Made by a program: the position numbers and the translations under genes
The notes under the pieces: generated by a model
What the model was told of the DNA's origin: nothing
The model's input: only the letters and a program-made list of their open reading frames with translations
The model's database searches: none
From: JBJXHC01 sp046160825
Lineage (GTDB): Bacteria > Bacteroidota > Ignavibacteria > UBA10030 > UBA6906
Length of the DNA: 64,000 nt
NCBI GenBank assembly: GCA_046160825.1
Contig: JBJXHC010000030.1
Span: forward strand, 28,261-92,260
Reading direction: 5' to 3'
In this document: one piece after another, positions 17,064 through 25,829 of the stretch
How positions within the stretch are numbered: the first letter of the stretch is position 1
Layout of the letters: the number at the start of each line of letters is the position of its first letter

Positions 17064-17999
17064 ATGATTTCCATCGTGATACCGATTTATAATGAGAAGG
17101 CGACCGTTCCTGAATTGCATCGCAGGCTGACCGCTGCAATGCAGCAGGCCGGTGATGTTTATGAAGTGATTTTCGTGAATGATGGCAGTGCGGATGCGTC
17201 ACTGGAAACCCTCAAACACTTCGCGAAAATCGATCCGGCAATCAAGGTAGTTGATCTTGCCAGAAATTTCGGGCACCAAGTTGCACTGTCCGCGGGTATC
17301 GACTGCGCAAGTGGCAACCCGGTCATACTAATGGACGGTGATTTGCAGGATCCCCCCGAACTTCTGCCAACATTGATACAGCGCTGGAAGGACGGATACG
17401 AGGTCGTTTACACGGTCAAGAAGAGTCGGCAGGAAAACCCCTTCAAGCGTTTGGCTTTCCGTTCCTTCTACAGAGTAATGCAAAAACTTTCTTCCATCCC
17501 CATACCCCTTGAGGCCGGCAATTTCTCACTCATGGACAGGAAAGTTGTTGCGGTTCTTCAATCAATGCCCGAACGCAACCGCTACATTGCCGGAATGCGC
17601 GCATGGGCGGGGTTCAGGCAAACCGGTGTTGAATTCAACCGCGAAGCTCGCTTTGCAGGCAAACCGCAAATGACCTTTATCGGACTTGTGGATTTTGCCC
17701 TGGATGGAATTTTCTCGTTCTCAAAGGCGCCGCTGCGTTTCGCCACGTTCGTTGGGATGGCAACTGCCTTCGTTGCATTTCTTGGAATCCTGTGGGTGTT
17801 TTATTCCAAGTTTTTCTCCGGGAAGGAACTCATCGGCTGGGCTTCCACAAATTTTTCCGTATTGTTTATCGGGGGCACCATTCTACTCACACTTGGTATC
17901 ATCGGTGAGTATGTGGGACGCATTTATGACGAGGTGAAACAGCGGCCGCTCTACGTCATCAGAACACGAATCGGCTTCGACGAGCAGAGGTCTCCATGA
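17064..17999 (+). CDS. Polyprenyl-phosphate glycosyltransferase (GT2, GtrB/ArnC-like)
   Basis: The 311-residue protein has a GT-A domain with SIVIPIYNEKATVPELHRR, VNDGSADASLE and DGDLQDPPELLP, then two C-terminal transmembrane helices and the closing IGEYVGRIYDEVKQRPLYVI, which is diagnostic of the GtrB/ArnC/DPM1 group. These enzymes load a sugar onto undecaprenyl phosphate for later transfer on the outer face of the inner membrane, for example by a GT-C enzyme such as YfhO or the PMT-like protein in this locus. The frame is open upstream to 16980, inside the YfhO gene, but the ATG at 17064 gives the normal N terminus. Its stop overlaps the next gene by four bases. Confidence 0.92.
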   Translation: MISIVIPIYNEKATVPELHRRLTAAMQQAGDVYEVIFVNDGSADASLETLKHFAKIDPAIKVVDLARNFGHQVALSAGIDCASGNPVILMDGDLQDPPELLPTLIQRWKDGYEVVYTVKKSRQENPFKRLAFRSFYRVMQKLSSIPIPLEAGNFSLMDRKVVAVLQSMPERNRYIAGMRAWAGFRQTGVEFNREARFAGKPQMTFIGLVDFALDGIFSFSKAPLRFATFVGMATAFVAFLGILWVFYSKFFSGKELIGWASTNFSVLFIGGTILLTLGIIGEYVGRIYDEVKQRPLYVIRTRIGFDEQRSP

Positions 18000-18721
18000 A
18001 ACAACAGTGGCAAGAGATCCAGGATGATTTCTACTCCGACCCGGACAAACATACACACCTCGCTTACAGTCCGGACAGCCTGTATTCACAGGATCTTACC
18101 GGGCATGTGATAAAGGCCGCCGGAATATCACCAACTCAAAGAGTTCTGGAGGTCGGTGCCGGATCGGGGCGGTTTACTCTGCACCTGGCTCCACACTGTA
18201 AGTCTCTGGTTGCGACCGACATTTCGGCACCTCTTCTCAATGCTCTGGAGAAAGTGCGCGGCGCTCATCCGGGACTTGAAACACAGTGCCTGGACGTGTT
18301 CGACTTGCCTGGCGATTTAGGCGAAAATACGTTCGATGTTGTGTGCGGGTTCTTCATCCTCCATCACCTCCCCGATCATGAGAAACTATTCGCCGCTCTG
18401 TGGCGAACGGTTCGTCCCGGAGGACGGATTTGTTTTCTCGAACCCAACCGGGTGAATCCTCTCTTCCTTGTACAGGTCATTGTGGACCCGGAGATGACGT
18501 GGGCGGCTGAAAAGGGAATGTTCACGTTCAGCGCGACACGAACGAAACAGATACTGGAGAAGACGGGATTTCGAGAAATCCGGCTTGAACGTTGCGGGTT
18601 TTTTCCTCCCCCCATTCTTGATCGTTTTCCAGGAGTACTCGGAATACAGCGCGGCATCGAGCGACTCCCGTTGGTCCATCGATTCCTTCCTTTTGTAATC
18701 TTGACCGCGACCAAACCCTGA
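17996..18721 (+). CDS. Class I SAM-dependent methyltransferase
   Basis: The 241-residue protein has a Methyltransf_11-type core: motif I VLEVGAGSGRFTLHLA, acidic strand-2 VATDIS, and FDVVCGFFILHHLPDHEKLF with the post-motif. The C-terminal part is basic and Pro-rich (PPPILDRFPGVLG). The substrate is unknown; the ATGA overlap with the preceding polyprenyl glycosyltransferase and the following GT4 gene suggest methylation of a sugar in the glycan. Confidence 0.88.
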   Translation: MKQQWQEIQDDFYSDPDKHTHLAYSPDSLYSQDLTGHVIKAAGISPTQRVLEVGAGSGRFTLHLAPHCKSLVATDISAPLLNALEKVRGAHPGLETQCLDVFDLPGDLGENTFDVVCGFFILHHLPDHEKLFAALWRTVRPGGRICFLEPNRVNPLFLVQVIVDPEMTWAAEKGMFTFSATRTKQILEKTGFREIRLERCGFFPPPILDRFPGVLGIQRGIERLPLVHRFLPFVILTATKP

Positions 18722-18743
18722 CTCAAAGTAGTATGTTTTCATT

Positions 18744-19877
18744 ATGAATATTGTTATCGTCGGCACCGCATATCCGCTACGCGGCGGGATTTCCCATTTC
18801 AACTCCCTGCTGTACGAGGAACTCTCCCGAAAGCACAGCGTACAGATCATTACCTTCAAACGCCAATACCCGGAGTTTCTCTTTCCCGGAAAGACACAGA
18901 AGGAAACAGGCGGTGAGCTGATGCGCGTACCCAGCGAAGAACTGGTCGATTCCATCAACCCGTTCAACTGGATCAGCGTGGGAAATGAAATCAACAGACG
19001 AAAGCCCGACCTTGTGATCTTCAAGTACTGGCTTCCATTCTTCGGTCCCTGTTTCGGCACTATCGCACGTCGCAGCAAGAAGAACGGGACGACCAAAGTT
19101 CTCTATATTTGTGATAATGTGATTCCGCATGAAAAACGACCGGGTGATACAGCATTCACACGGTATGCGTTCAAGCCGGCGAATGCTTTCATTGTGCAAT
19201 CCGAGGCCGTGGAGCGCGATCTGAATTCCTTCAGGCCGGGATCACTGTACCGGAAGATTCCTCACCCCGTCTATAATATTTTTGGCGACCCGATTCCGAA
19301 ACAACGGGCACGCACCGAATTGCACCTGGCAGCCGATCGCTATCTCCTGTTTTTCGGATATGTACGAGCATATAAGGGTCTGGACGTGCTTCTTCGCGCA
19401 ATGGCAATCGCACGTAAAGAAATTGATATCCGCCTGCTGGTGGTAGGCGAGTTCTATGATGACGAGCAGAAATATCGACAGTTGATCAGGGATTTGCATC
19501 TCGAATCAGCTGTTACTGTCAACGCAGACTATGTTCCCAACGACATGGTCGGGCGGTATTTTTCTGCCGCCGATGCAGTCATACTCCCGTACACCTCAGC
19601 GACGCAGAGTGGCATCGCGCAGATTGCCTATAACTTTGACAAGCCCGTGATCGCAACAGATGTCGGTGGACTCGGCGAAGTTGTTGTGGATGGGAAGACC
19701 GGCTTTCTGGTTCCACCCAACCATCCTGAATCCCTCGCAGCAAGCATCGTGCGGTACTATCGGGAGAATCGCGAGCAGGAGTTTGCACAACACGTGAAGA
19801 TGGAAAAGACGAAGTACACATGGGAAGCGCTTGCAGACGCAATCGAAGAGCTGGCGCGAAACAAGGAGGTAGCGTGA
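18744..19877 (+). CDS. Family 4 glycosyltransferase
   Basis: The 377-residue GT-B enzyme starts MNIVIVGTAYPLRGGISHFNSL and has the donor-domain pattern YLLFFGYVRAYKGLDVLLRAM, FSAADAVILPYTSATQSGIAQIAY (with the usual ExxxxxGxxxxEA-like motif relaxed) and KPVIATDVGGLGEVV. It is expected to add one sugar to a lipid-linked glycan at the cytoplasmic side. Its stop overlaps the GTG start of the following methyltransferase. Confidence 0.9.
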   Translation: MNIVIVGTAYPLRGGISHFNSLLYEELSRKHSVQIITFKRQYPEFLFPGKTQKETGGELMRVPSEELVDSINPFNWISVGNEINRRKPDLVIFKYWLPFFGPCFGTIARRSKKNGTTKVLYICDNVIPHEKRPGDTAFTRYAFKPANAFIVQSEAVERDLNSFRPGSLYRKIPHPVYNIFGDPIPKQRARTELHLAADRYLLFFGYVRAYKGLDVLLRAMAIARKEIDIRLLVVGEFYDDEQKYRQLIRDLHLESAVTVNADYVPNDMVGRYFSAADAVILPYTSATQSGIAQIAYNFDKPVIATDVGGLGEVVVDGKTGFLVPPNHPESLAASIVRYYRENREQEFAQHVKMEKTKYTWEALADAIEELARNKEVA

Positions 19878-20656
19878 CGACAATTTCAGAACACACCACG
19901 AAATACTGGCAGTACCAGTACGACGTGGCGAAGGATTACATGCTTCCCCTTCTTCAGGGCTGGGGGGTACAGTTGCAGGGTGCGGATTTGCTTGATGTGG
20001 GATGTGGAACCGGAGGAGGCACCTGTGCCACGTGTGATGCCGGTGCATTGTGCGTGGGGTTTGATATCAATGAGCGGCTGATTGATGAAGCCCTGGTGCT
20101 GCAGAACAACCGCACCATTCATTTCGAATCCGGAAACATGTACGAGCAGGTGGTGCCGTTTGGCGGCCGGAAGTTCGACCTGGTGGTACTCCATGACGTG
20201 TTTGAACATCTGGATGACAAAGATGCAACAATGCAGAAACTGGCAAGCTATCTCAAGCCGACGGGAAAGATCCTCATTACCTTTCCCCCATACTTTTCTG
20301 CTTACGGCGCACACCAGCAACTTCTCCGCGCACCGTTTGCGAGGCTTCCCTTCTTTCATCTTTTGCCGTTTGCAATCTCCACGGTTCTCCCGCGCCTGAA
20401 GGGTGAACACCCCTATTTCGTCGAAGAAGTCACCAAGCTTGGACGGTTGAAGATGGGAATGAAGGAGTTCGAACGGATTGCCGCACGCAACCACCTGACG
20501 ATCGATGGCAAGCAAGCCTACCTGATCGGCCCCAACCATATCCGCTTCGGTCTCAAACCCATTGCAGCCGGACCTGTTGCCGAAATTCCCCTTCTCGGTG
20601 AACTCCTGTCCTCCGGCGTGGTGTACTTGCTTTCACCGACAAGGAACACCCGATGA
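19874..20656 (+). CDS. Class I SAM-dependent methyltransferase (GTG start)
   Basis: The 260-residue protein has motif I LLDVGCGTGGGTCAT, acidic VGFDINERLI and FDLVVLHDVFEHLDDKDATM. The GTG at 19874 is chosen because a perfect AAGGAGGT lies four bases upstream and the resulting GTGA overlaps the stop of the GT4 gene. The longer frame to 19820 would overlap that gene by more than 50 bases. It ends in a four-base overlap with the UDP-GlcNAc epimerase gene. Substrate unknown; probably a glycan sugar or lipid. Confidence 0.88.
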   Translation: MTTISEHTTKYWQYQYDVAKDYMLPLLQGWGVQLQGADLLDVGCGTGGGTCATCDAGALCVGFDINERLIDEALVLQNNRTIHFESGNMYEQVVPFGGRKFDLVVLHDVFEHLDDKDATMQKLASYLKPTGKILITFPPYFSAYGAHQQLLRAPFARLPFFHLLPFAISTVLPRLKGEHPYFVEEVTKLGRLKMGMKEFERIAARNHLTIDGKQAYLIGPNHIRFGLKPIAAGPVAEIPLLGELLSSGVVYLLSPTRNTR

Positions 20657-21768
20657 AAATTGCGGTTGTCTTCGGTACCCGCCCCGAAGCCATTAAGATG
20701 GCACCCATCATCAAGGAACTGGAGCGGCGGTCGATTACTCCTCTCGTAATTGTCACCGCGCAGCATCGCGATATGCTGGACGTGATGCTGGATGTTTTTC
20801 AGATAAAGCCGGACCACGATCTCAACGTCATGCAGCACAACCAGGATCTTTTCCATACCACCACAAGTGTGTTGGAAAAAATAAAAGATGTGCTGAAGAA
20901 GGAACAGCCGGACCTGGTACTTGTTCAGGGCGACACAACAACGACGTTTGCCACGAGCCTAGCCTGTTATTATCTGAAAATCCCTGTCGGTCACGTCGAA
21001 GCAGGGTTGCGCACGTGGAATAAGTTCAATCCTTTTCCGGAGGAGATCAACCGCCAACTCACCACCCGCATCGCCGACTACCACTTTGCCCCAACGACAT
21101 TATCGCGGCAGAATCTCCTGAAAGAAGGAGTTGACGATTCGACCATTCACGCCACGGGGAACACAGTAATTGATGCGCTGTTGATGATCGTGGATCCGCA
21201 CTACAAGTTTACAGAGCCGCCATTGAGCACCATCGACTTTGCCCGTCGGCGTGTCATCCCGCTTACTGCACACCGGCGGGAGAACTTCGGCGCACCGATG
21301 AAGAACGTGTTCGAAGCCTGCCGCTATCTTGTGGAGAAATATGCCGACGTGGAACTGGTGTACCCTGTTCATCCAAATCCGAATGTGAGGCAAATGGCGG
21401 ATGCTGTGTTGAAGGGAGTTCCACGCGTTCACTTGATTCAGCCTCTGGACTACAAACCATTTGTCCAGTTGATGAGCAGATCGTTCTTTATTATGACGGA
21501 TTCAGGTGGCGTCCAGGAAGAAGCCCCTTCGTTGGGCAAACCCGTTCTTGTCCTCCGGGAGACGACAGAGCGCCCGGAGGCTATCGACGCGGGCACTGCG
21601 CGCCTCGTCGGCGTCGAAAAGAACACCATCATCAGGGAGGCGGAACGCCTGCTGAACGATCAGAGTGCTTATAAGGAGATGGCGTCAAAGGTCAACCCTT
21701 ACGGGGATGGCACTGCCGCGCGCCGCATCGTAGACATTATCCTCAAGACCACCGGTCAGGAACGATGA
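20653..21768 (+). CDS. wecB: UDP-N-acetylglucosamine 2-epimerase (non-hydrolysing)
   Basis: The 371-residue cytoplasmic enzyme interconverts UDP-GlcNAc and UDP-ManNAc, supplying ManNAc-type sugars for surface glycans. Signatures are VVFGTRPEAIKMAPIIKEL at the N terminus, VQGDTTTTFATSLA, GHVEAGLRT, LTAHRREN and FIMTDSGGVQEEAPSLGKPV, all typical and in order, with normal length. It overlaps both neighbours by four bases and gives the best clue to the glycan's composition. No UDP-ManNAc dehydrogenase (WecC) is present nearby, so ManNAc itself may be used. Confidence 0.96.
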   Translation: MKIAVVFGTRPEAIKMAPIIKELERRSITPLVIVTAQHRDMLDVMLDVFQIKPDHDLNVMQHNQDLFHTTTSVLEKIKDVLKKEQPDLVLVQGDTTTTFATSLACYYLKIPVGHVEAGLRTWNKFNPFPEEINRQLTTRIADYHFAPTTLSRQNLLKEGVDDSTIHATGNTVIDALLMIVDPHYKFTEPPLSTIDFARRRVIPLTAHRRENFGAPMKNVFEACRYLVEKYADVELVYPVHPNPNVRQMADAVLKGVPRVHLIQPLDYKPFVQLMSRSFFIMTDSGGVQEEAPSLGKPVLVLRETTERPEAIDAGTARLVGVEKNTIIREAERLLNDQSAYKEMASKVNPYGDGTAARRIVDIILKTTGQER

Positions 21769-22697
21769 CAGGTTCTTCCACGGAACATCCGCTTGTCTAT
21801 TGCATTGTCCTCACCTTCGGACAGAATCCCGATGGTCGTACAAAACGACTGTTGACCGAGACTCTCGATTCTCTGGAAAAAATGAACTACCCGAACTTCA
21901 AAATCATTGTGGTGGATAACGGCTCGACAGATGGAAGTCAGGAAATGGTACGGACACAGTACCCGCAAGCTATTCTCATAGAGAACGGCAAGAACCTCGG
22001 ATTTGGCGGTGGGAATAATGTGGGGATGGAATACGCTCTGGAACGCGGTGCCGAGTGGATATTTCTATTGAACAATGACATTATTGTTGATGCTTCACTC
22101 CTCACCGAGATGATGCGCGTTGCAGTCTCTCACCCGATGATCGGGGGATTGGGTCCGAAAATTTATTTTCACGATGAGCCTGAGAAGTTCTGGTACGCTG
22201 GAGGGGCGGTGAATTTCTGGGCAGGGATTATTTCCCACCGCGGAATCCGTGAAATTGATCACGGTCAGTACGACGTTACTACCGATACGGAGTATATTAC
22301 CGGCTGTGCGTTTCTTGTGAGGCGTGAGGCATTGGAACAAACCGGCATGTTCGACCCGGTCTTTCATCCCGCCTACTCGGAAGATGCCGATCTTTCAGCA
22401 CGCATCCAGCGGGCAGGATACAGACTTATGTTTGTTCACAAGGGAAAACTCTGGCACAAGGTCTCATCTTCGAGTGGTGGCGGGATGACGCCATTCAAGG
22501 TACGGCTCAAAGTTGAGCACAACCTTATCTACTTCATGCGCTACGCGCGCTGGTACCACTGGATCACAATCCCCTGGTGCATCTCGACCGTGGCAATGGT
22601 CTTCATTGTTGCACAGCTTGCGCGGGGAAATTTCGCCATCATCGCTGCCCTGCTGCAGGGCTTTGGCAGTGCAATCAATCGATTAAGGTCGGTATAA
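21765..22697 (+). CDS. Family 2 glycosyltransferase (rhamnosyltransferase-like)
   Basis: The 310-residue protein has a GT-A domain of the RfbF/WbbL group: VVDNGSTDGSQEMV, GKNLGFGGGNNVGMEYAL, FLLNNDIIVD (DxD region), YITGCAFLVRREALEQTGMFD and AYSEDADLSARIQRAGYRL. A hydrophobic C-terminal segment (ISTVAMVFIVAQLA) may tether it to the membrane. Members commonly transfer rhamnose or similar deoxysugars. It overlaps wecB by four bases and precedes the flippase. Confidence 0.9.
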   Translation: MTGSSTEHPLVYCIVLTFGQNPDGRTKRLLTETLDSLEKMNYPNFKIIVVDNGSTDGSQEMVRTQYPQAILIENGKNLGFGGGNNVGMEYALERGAEWIFLLNNDIIVDASLLTEMMRVAVSHPMIGGLGPKIYFHDEPEKFWYAGGAVNFWAGIISHRGIREIDHGQYDVTTDTEYITGCAFLVRREALEQTGMFDPVFHPAYSEDADLSARIQRAGYRLMFVHKGKLWHKVSSSSGGGMTPFKVRLKVEHNLIYFMRYARWYHWITIPWCISTVAMVFIVAQLARGNFAIIAALLQGFGSAINRLRSV

Positions 22698-22705
22698 CTG
22701 CGACT

Positions 22706-24016
22706 ATGGAATTCGGCAAACATCTTGGGAAAGGGATCTGGGGACTTGCAGGAAGAGCCCTCCCCGTCATCTATGGTATGAGCTATGTGGTGCTGGTTGT
22801 GCGTGTGTTGCCCGAGGTGGAGTTCGGCAATTTTGTATTGGTGCAGGAGACTTTTCTGGTGCTCTCAAATCTCGCTGCTGCATTCGCGTTGCAACCGTTA
22901 TTGAAATTTGCCGCAGAAACCCCTGAACACCAGCGTGATACGGTTGGCTCGGTAATCCTTATGAACACAGGGTTCATTATCCTTGCTTCTCTGATGATTG
23001 TCCTGCTTCGTTCACCGTTGTCCCGGCTCTTGAATTCTCCGGACCTGGAGTTCCTCTTGCTCTACATGCCGGCTTTGCTGGCGGCAAACTTCATCAGAAA
23101 TTTTACGCTCGTGCTCCTGCAAACGCGGCTCATGACTCGCGAGTTGTTCTGGGTGGACGCGGCCCATTTCTTTGGAGCTCCCCTGCTCATCTTATGGTAT
23201 TCGTGGATGAACTGGTTCAATTCCGCTACCGACCTTGTGGTTGTTAACATCATCTCGCTTTCGCTCTCTTCGCTCGTTGGCCTGTGGTTGGCGCGTGACT
23301 TGTTGTCTTTCAACTTGCATCCGCCGAAGGCCGAGTTGATACGCATGTGGGACTACGGCAAATACTCGTTCAGTTCTAATGTGAGCTACTTGTTCTACTC
23401 CAAAGCGGATTCCTTTATCCTTGCCGCTTTCACGGGACCGGCGCTCGTCGGAGTGTACAACTCGGTGAAAATTTTCACAAGAGTTTTTGAAATGGTTGCT
23501 CAGGTCATGCAGTTGTTTGTGTTTCCTGCAAGTTCAAGACTGGCTGCACGTGGAGACTATGACTCGCTCAAGAAATTGCTTGAAAAGGCGATCACGTTCT
23601 CGACAATCGCTTTGTTGCCTGTGTTTGTAGGATTCCTGTTTTTCGCCCCAACCATTATCGGGATCATTTATGCAGGGAAGTATACGGAGGCAATACCCCT
23701 TTTACAGGTCTTCTCACTTTTGTGCCTCGTCGTACCCGCTATGTCTGTTGCCTCAAACGCTCTTCTCGGTCTGGGCCATGCAAGGCTGAGTTTTGTTCTT
23801 GGCACCAAGACTCTCTTTGCCTCAGTGGTTATCTATCTCGCACTTATCCCATGGCTCGGCCCGCTGGGAGCGACTTTGGGATTTGTGATCTCTTCTTGTC
23901 TACAAGCCTGGTTGTTCGCGCGGGAAATGACACGGGTTATACCAATCACACCCATGAGTACTCTGCGCCGAGTCCGCGATATTTTTCTCTTCTTTAAGTC
24001 ACGGCTTGGCCCGTAA
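22706..24016 (+). CDS. Wzx-like polysaccharide flippase (MATE/MOP family)
   Basis: The 436-residue protein is strongly hydrophobic with about 12-14 membrane helices in the order seen in oligosaccharide flippases (GKGIWGLAGRALPVIYGMSYVV at the start, YSKADSFILAAFTGPALVGVYN in the middle, ALLGLGHARLSFVLGT near the end). Such proteins move undecaprenyl-linked repeat units across the inner membrane. The ATG at 22706 is preferred; the frame upstream overlaps the previous gene. No Wzy polymerase was recognised in the window. Confidence 0.88.
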   Translation: MEFGKHLGKGIWGLAGRALPVIYGMSYVVLVVRVLPEVEFGNFVLVQETFLVLSNLAAAFALQPLLKFAAETPEHQRDTVGSVILMNTGFIILASLMIVLLRSPLSRLLNSPDLEFLLLYMPALLAANFIRNFTLVLLQTRLMTRELFWVDAAHFFGAPLLILWYSWMNWFNSATDLVVVNIISLSLSSLVGLWLARDLLSFNLHPPKAELIRMWDYGKYSFSSNVSYLFYSKADSFILAAFTGPALVGVYNSVKIFTRVFEMVAQVMQLFVFPASSRLAARGDYDSLKKLLEKAITFSTIALLPVFVGFLFFAPTIIGIIYAGKYTEAIPLLQVFSLLCLVVPAMSVASNALLGLGHARLSFVLGTKTLFASVVIYLALIPWLGPLGATLGFVISSCLQAWLFAREMTRVIPITPMSTLRRVRDIFLFFKSRLGP

Positions 24017-24023
24017 GGTTTGT

Positions 24024-24052
24024 TTGATTTTGTACATTCTGCTCGCTATCTT
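24024..24052 (+). promoter_or_regulatory. Candidate internal promoter, with nearby hairpin
   Basis: TTGATT, 17 bases, TATCTT starts eight bases after the flippase gene and precedes the methyltransferase at 24188 by about 135 bases. The leader between contains a 7-bp inverted repeat (ATACCCC at 24067-24073 with GGGGTAT at 24085-24091) of unknown role. Confidence 0.35.
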
Positions 24053-24187
24053 AAGTTCGTAGTTTCATACCCCACCACCTCAGAGGGGTATTGTCAAGTC
24101 CCTTACGTTCTTGATTCTCTTGTTGCTCATCCAACAATTCCGCAAAATGCTTAAATACATCGCCGCAATCAATCAGGAAATCAGCGC

Positions 24188-24739
24188 ATGATCGACTTTG
24201 CAGAAAAACAATTCATTAACAAAGCCGATGGAAACATCCTGAAGCGACTCAAAGTGTATCGCCAGTTCATGGATGAAACCCATCCCGACTCCCTGGACAT
24301 CGGAGAATCGAACTACATCGGCAGGGCGCTTGGAATTCGGGATAACACACTCGAATGCGATTTCAACATAGAGATTGCATCGCCGTCAAAGCAATATAAC
24401 ATGGTAACATGCTTTGAAGTCTTTGAGCATGTCATGAACCCCCTGCAATTCATGGTTAACATTCGGGACTTGATGGCAACGGGTGGGGTGCTGTATCTCT
24501 CGACCCCGAAGCAGACCTGGTCCACATGGTATACCTGGGAGCATCACTTTGCTGAGTACAAGGTACCGCAACTGATTGCCTGTTTCGAGTATGCAGGGTT
24601 CAAGGTGGAGAAATATAGGGTGTTCGACCCGTTCCCGCTCTGGTTTCACTTCACCGGATTCAGACCATTCGCTCGAGCATTCGCACAGAGGTGTGTCGTG
24701 TTCAAGGTAAAGAAAACGCTCTTGGGAGGGACATCGTAA
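24188..24739 (+). CDS. Short methyltransferase-like protein with degenerate SAM motif
   Basis: The 183-residue protein has the later part of a class I methyltransferase fold: YNMVTCFEVFEHVMNPLQFMVNI and ATGGVLYLSTPKQTW followed by an antiparallel C-terminal sheet. The SAM-binding motif I, normally D-x-G-x-G-x-G, reads LDIGESNYIGRAL, and the strand-2 acidic residue is uncertain, so binding may be altered or lost. Methyltransferases in this locus otherwise have a clean motif I. Substrate unknown. It stands alone between two candidate promoters. Confidence 0.78.
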   Translation: MIDFAEKQFINKADGNILKRLKVYRQFMDETHPDSLDIGESNYIGRALGIRDNTLECDFNIEIASPSKQYNMVTCFEVFEHVMNPLQFMVNIRDLMATGGVLYLSTPKQTWSTWYTWEHHFAEYKVPQLIACFEYAGFKVEKYRVFDPFPLWFHFTGFRPFARAFAQRCVVFKVKKTLLGGTS

Positions 24740-24988
24740 GTCTCGACGTTATCATCGGAGAATTTGTATTCAGCACCCCTTCGGTTCCAGCAGCTGAAAT
24801 CTTGATCTTCCAGAATGCATCCTCAACGCCGGTGGAGCTTCCACATAACTCATCGCAATCTCCTTTGAGAACCTCCGCGGGTGGTTTGCGTACTCTTCAA
24901 TATTTATCCTACCATCACGAGTAATTGAGCCGCAACGTGCGTAAGCGTTGTGGGTTCGGTCAACTGGTGAAGTCTTGGGCGCCATCTG

Positions 24989-25018
24989 TTGGCTTTTCTT
25001 TCCGTATTCGATTATATT
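24989..25018 (+). promoter_or_regulatory. Candidate promoter of the 25.1-kb methyltransferase
   Basis: TTGGCT, 18 bases, TATATT lies about 60 bases before the ATG at 25079. The -10 box is good, the -35 box partial, and the spacing slightly long. Confidence 0.4.
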
Positions 25019-25023
25019 GAAAG

Positions 25024-25057
25024 AAATTGGAGGGGAATGCTATAGCCTCCAATTTCC
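25024..25057 (+). promoter_or_regulatory. Perfect 11-bp leader hairpin
   Basis: GAAATTGGAGG at 25024-25034 is exactly complementary to CCTCCAATTTC at 25047-25057, with a 12-base loop. It begins within a few bases of the expected transcription start and ends 21 bases before the ATG. There is no T-run, so it is more likely a leader stability or control element than a terminator. The GGAGG in its 5' arm is sequestered. Confidence 0.5.
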
Positions 25058-25078
25058 TAACCACCATAACGGATTCCC

Positions 25079-25819
25079 ATGGGAAGAAATGAAGTAACAT
25101 CAACCTGGCAGCAGTTTTGGGTTGACAGGCGTGACTCGATTGCAGCACCCCGCGGGAAATCCCCAATTTTCTTTGAACTGGAGAAAATTACCGGTGGCTT
25201 CAAGGCAAAAAAAGTCCTGGAAGCGGGAAGTGGAATTGCGGAAATATCGATCGACATCGCTGCCCAAGGTGGGGTGGTTACGCTCCTTGATATCTCCAAG
25301 GATGCACTTGAAATGAGCCAACGATTTCTTGAAAAGCGTGGTCTCACGGCAACCTACGTTCTCGGAGATCTCTTCGATATGCCTTTTAAAGAAAATTCAT
25401 TCGATATTGTTTGGAACGCAGGTGTGGTGGAACATTTTAAGTTCGACGATCAGGTGGCGGCATTAAAGCAGTTCGGACGAGTCGTCAAGTCTGGTGGCTA
25501 TGTAATCACTTTCAATCCGAATGCAAGGGCAAAGCTCTATCGGTGGGGAAAACGGGTGGGCGAGCAGCGTGGAACGTGGGAATTCGGAGAAGAATATCCG
25601 GTCGAGTCAATGAAGGCGATGGCTGAAGCAGCGGGATTGCGATTGGAGCCCGAATATTCATTTTTCTTTGAACGATCCATTTCATTTCTTCGATACGCGT
25701 CGCCGATGCTGCGGGGAGCAGTAAAGGGAGCGTACGTGCTAACGGGTGGCCGATTCAATCCTCTTTGGCAAAAATCATTTGGGGGATATATGCTTGCCTC
25801 CGTGATGCGCAAACCCTGA
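25079..25819 (+). CDS. Class I SAM-dependent methyltransferase
   Basis: The 246-residue protein has a clear SAM-binding core: VLEAGSGIAEISIDIA (motif I with Ala and Ile replacing one Gly), LLDISKDALEMSQRFL, LGDLFDMPFKENSFDIVWNAGVVEHF and RVVKSGGYVITF. The WNAGVVEHF motif is typical of the Methyltransf_25/11 group. It is preceded by its own promoter candidate and hairpin, and followed ten bases later by a GT-B glycosyltransferase, so it likely modifies a sugar in the same glycan. Confidence 0.9.
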   Translation: MGRNEVTSTWQQFWVDRRDSIAAPRGKSPIFFELEKITGGFKAKKVLEAGSGIAEISIDIAAQGGVVTLLDISKDALEMSQRFLEKRGLTATYVLGDLFDMPFKENSFDIVWNAGVVEHFKFDDQVAALKQFGRVVKSGGYVITFNPNARAKLYRWGKRVGEQRGTWEFGEEYPVESMKAMAEAAGLRLEPEYSFFFERSISFLRYASPMLRGAVKGAYVLTGGRFNPLWQKSFGGYMLASVMRKP

Positions 25820-25829
25820 TCACCTGCTC

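Larger units (their letters stand above)
24740..25078. other. Intergenic stretch without a supported gene
   Basis: These 339 bases hold only short overlapping open frames on both strands with no recognisable motif or ribosome binding site. The last 90 bases contain a promoter candidate and a strong hairpin, described separately. The middle 200 bases show nothing that I can interpret; a decayed gene is possible. Confidence 0.5.

Noticed and set aside
24770..24985. 71-residue minus-strand open frame in the 24.7-25.1 kb gap
   Set aside because: No ribosome site, promoter or recognisable motif; length is within chance expectation.
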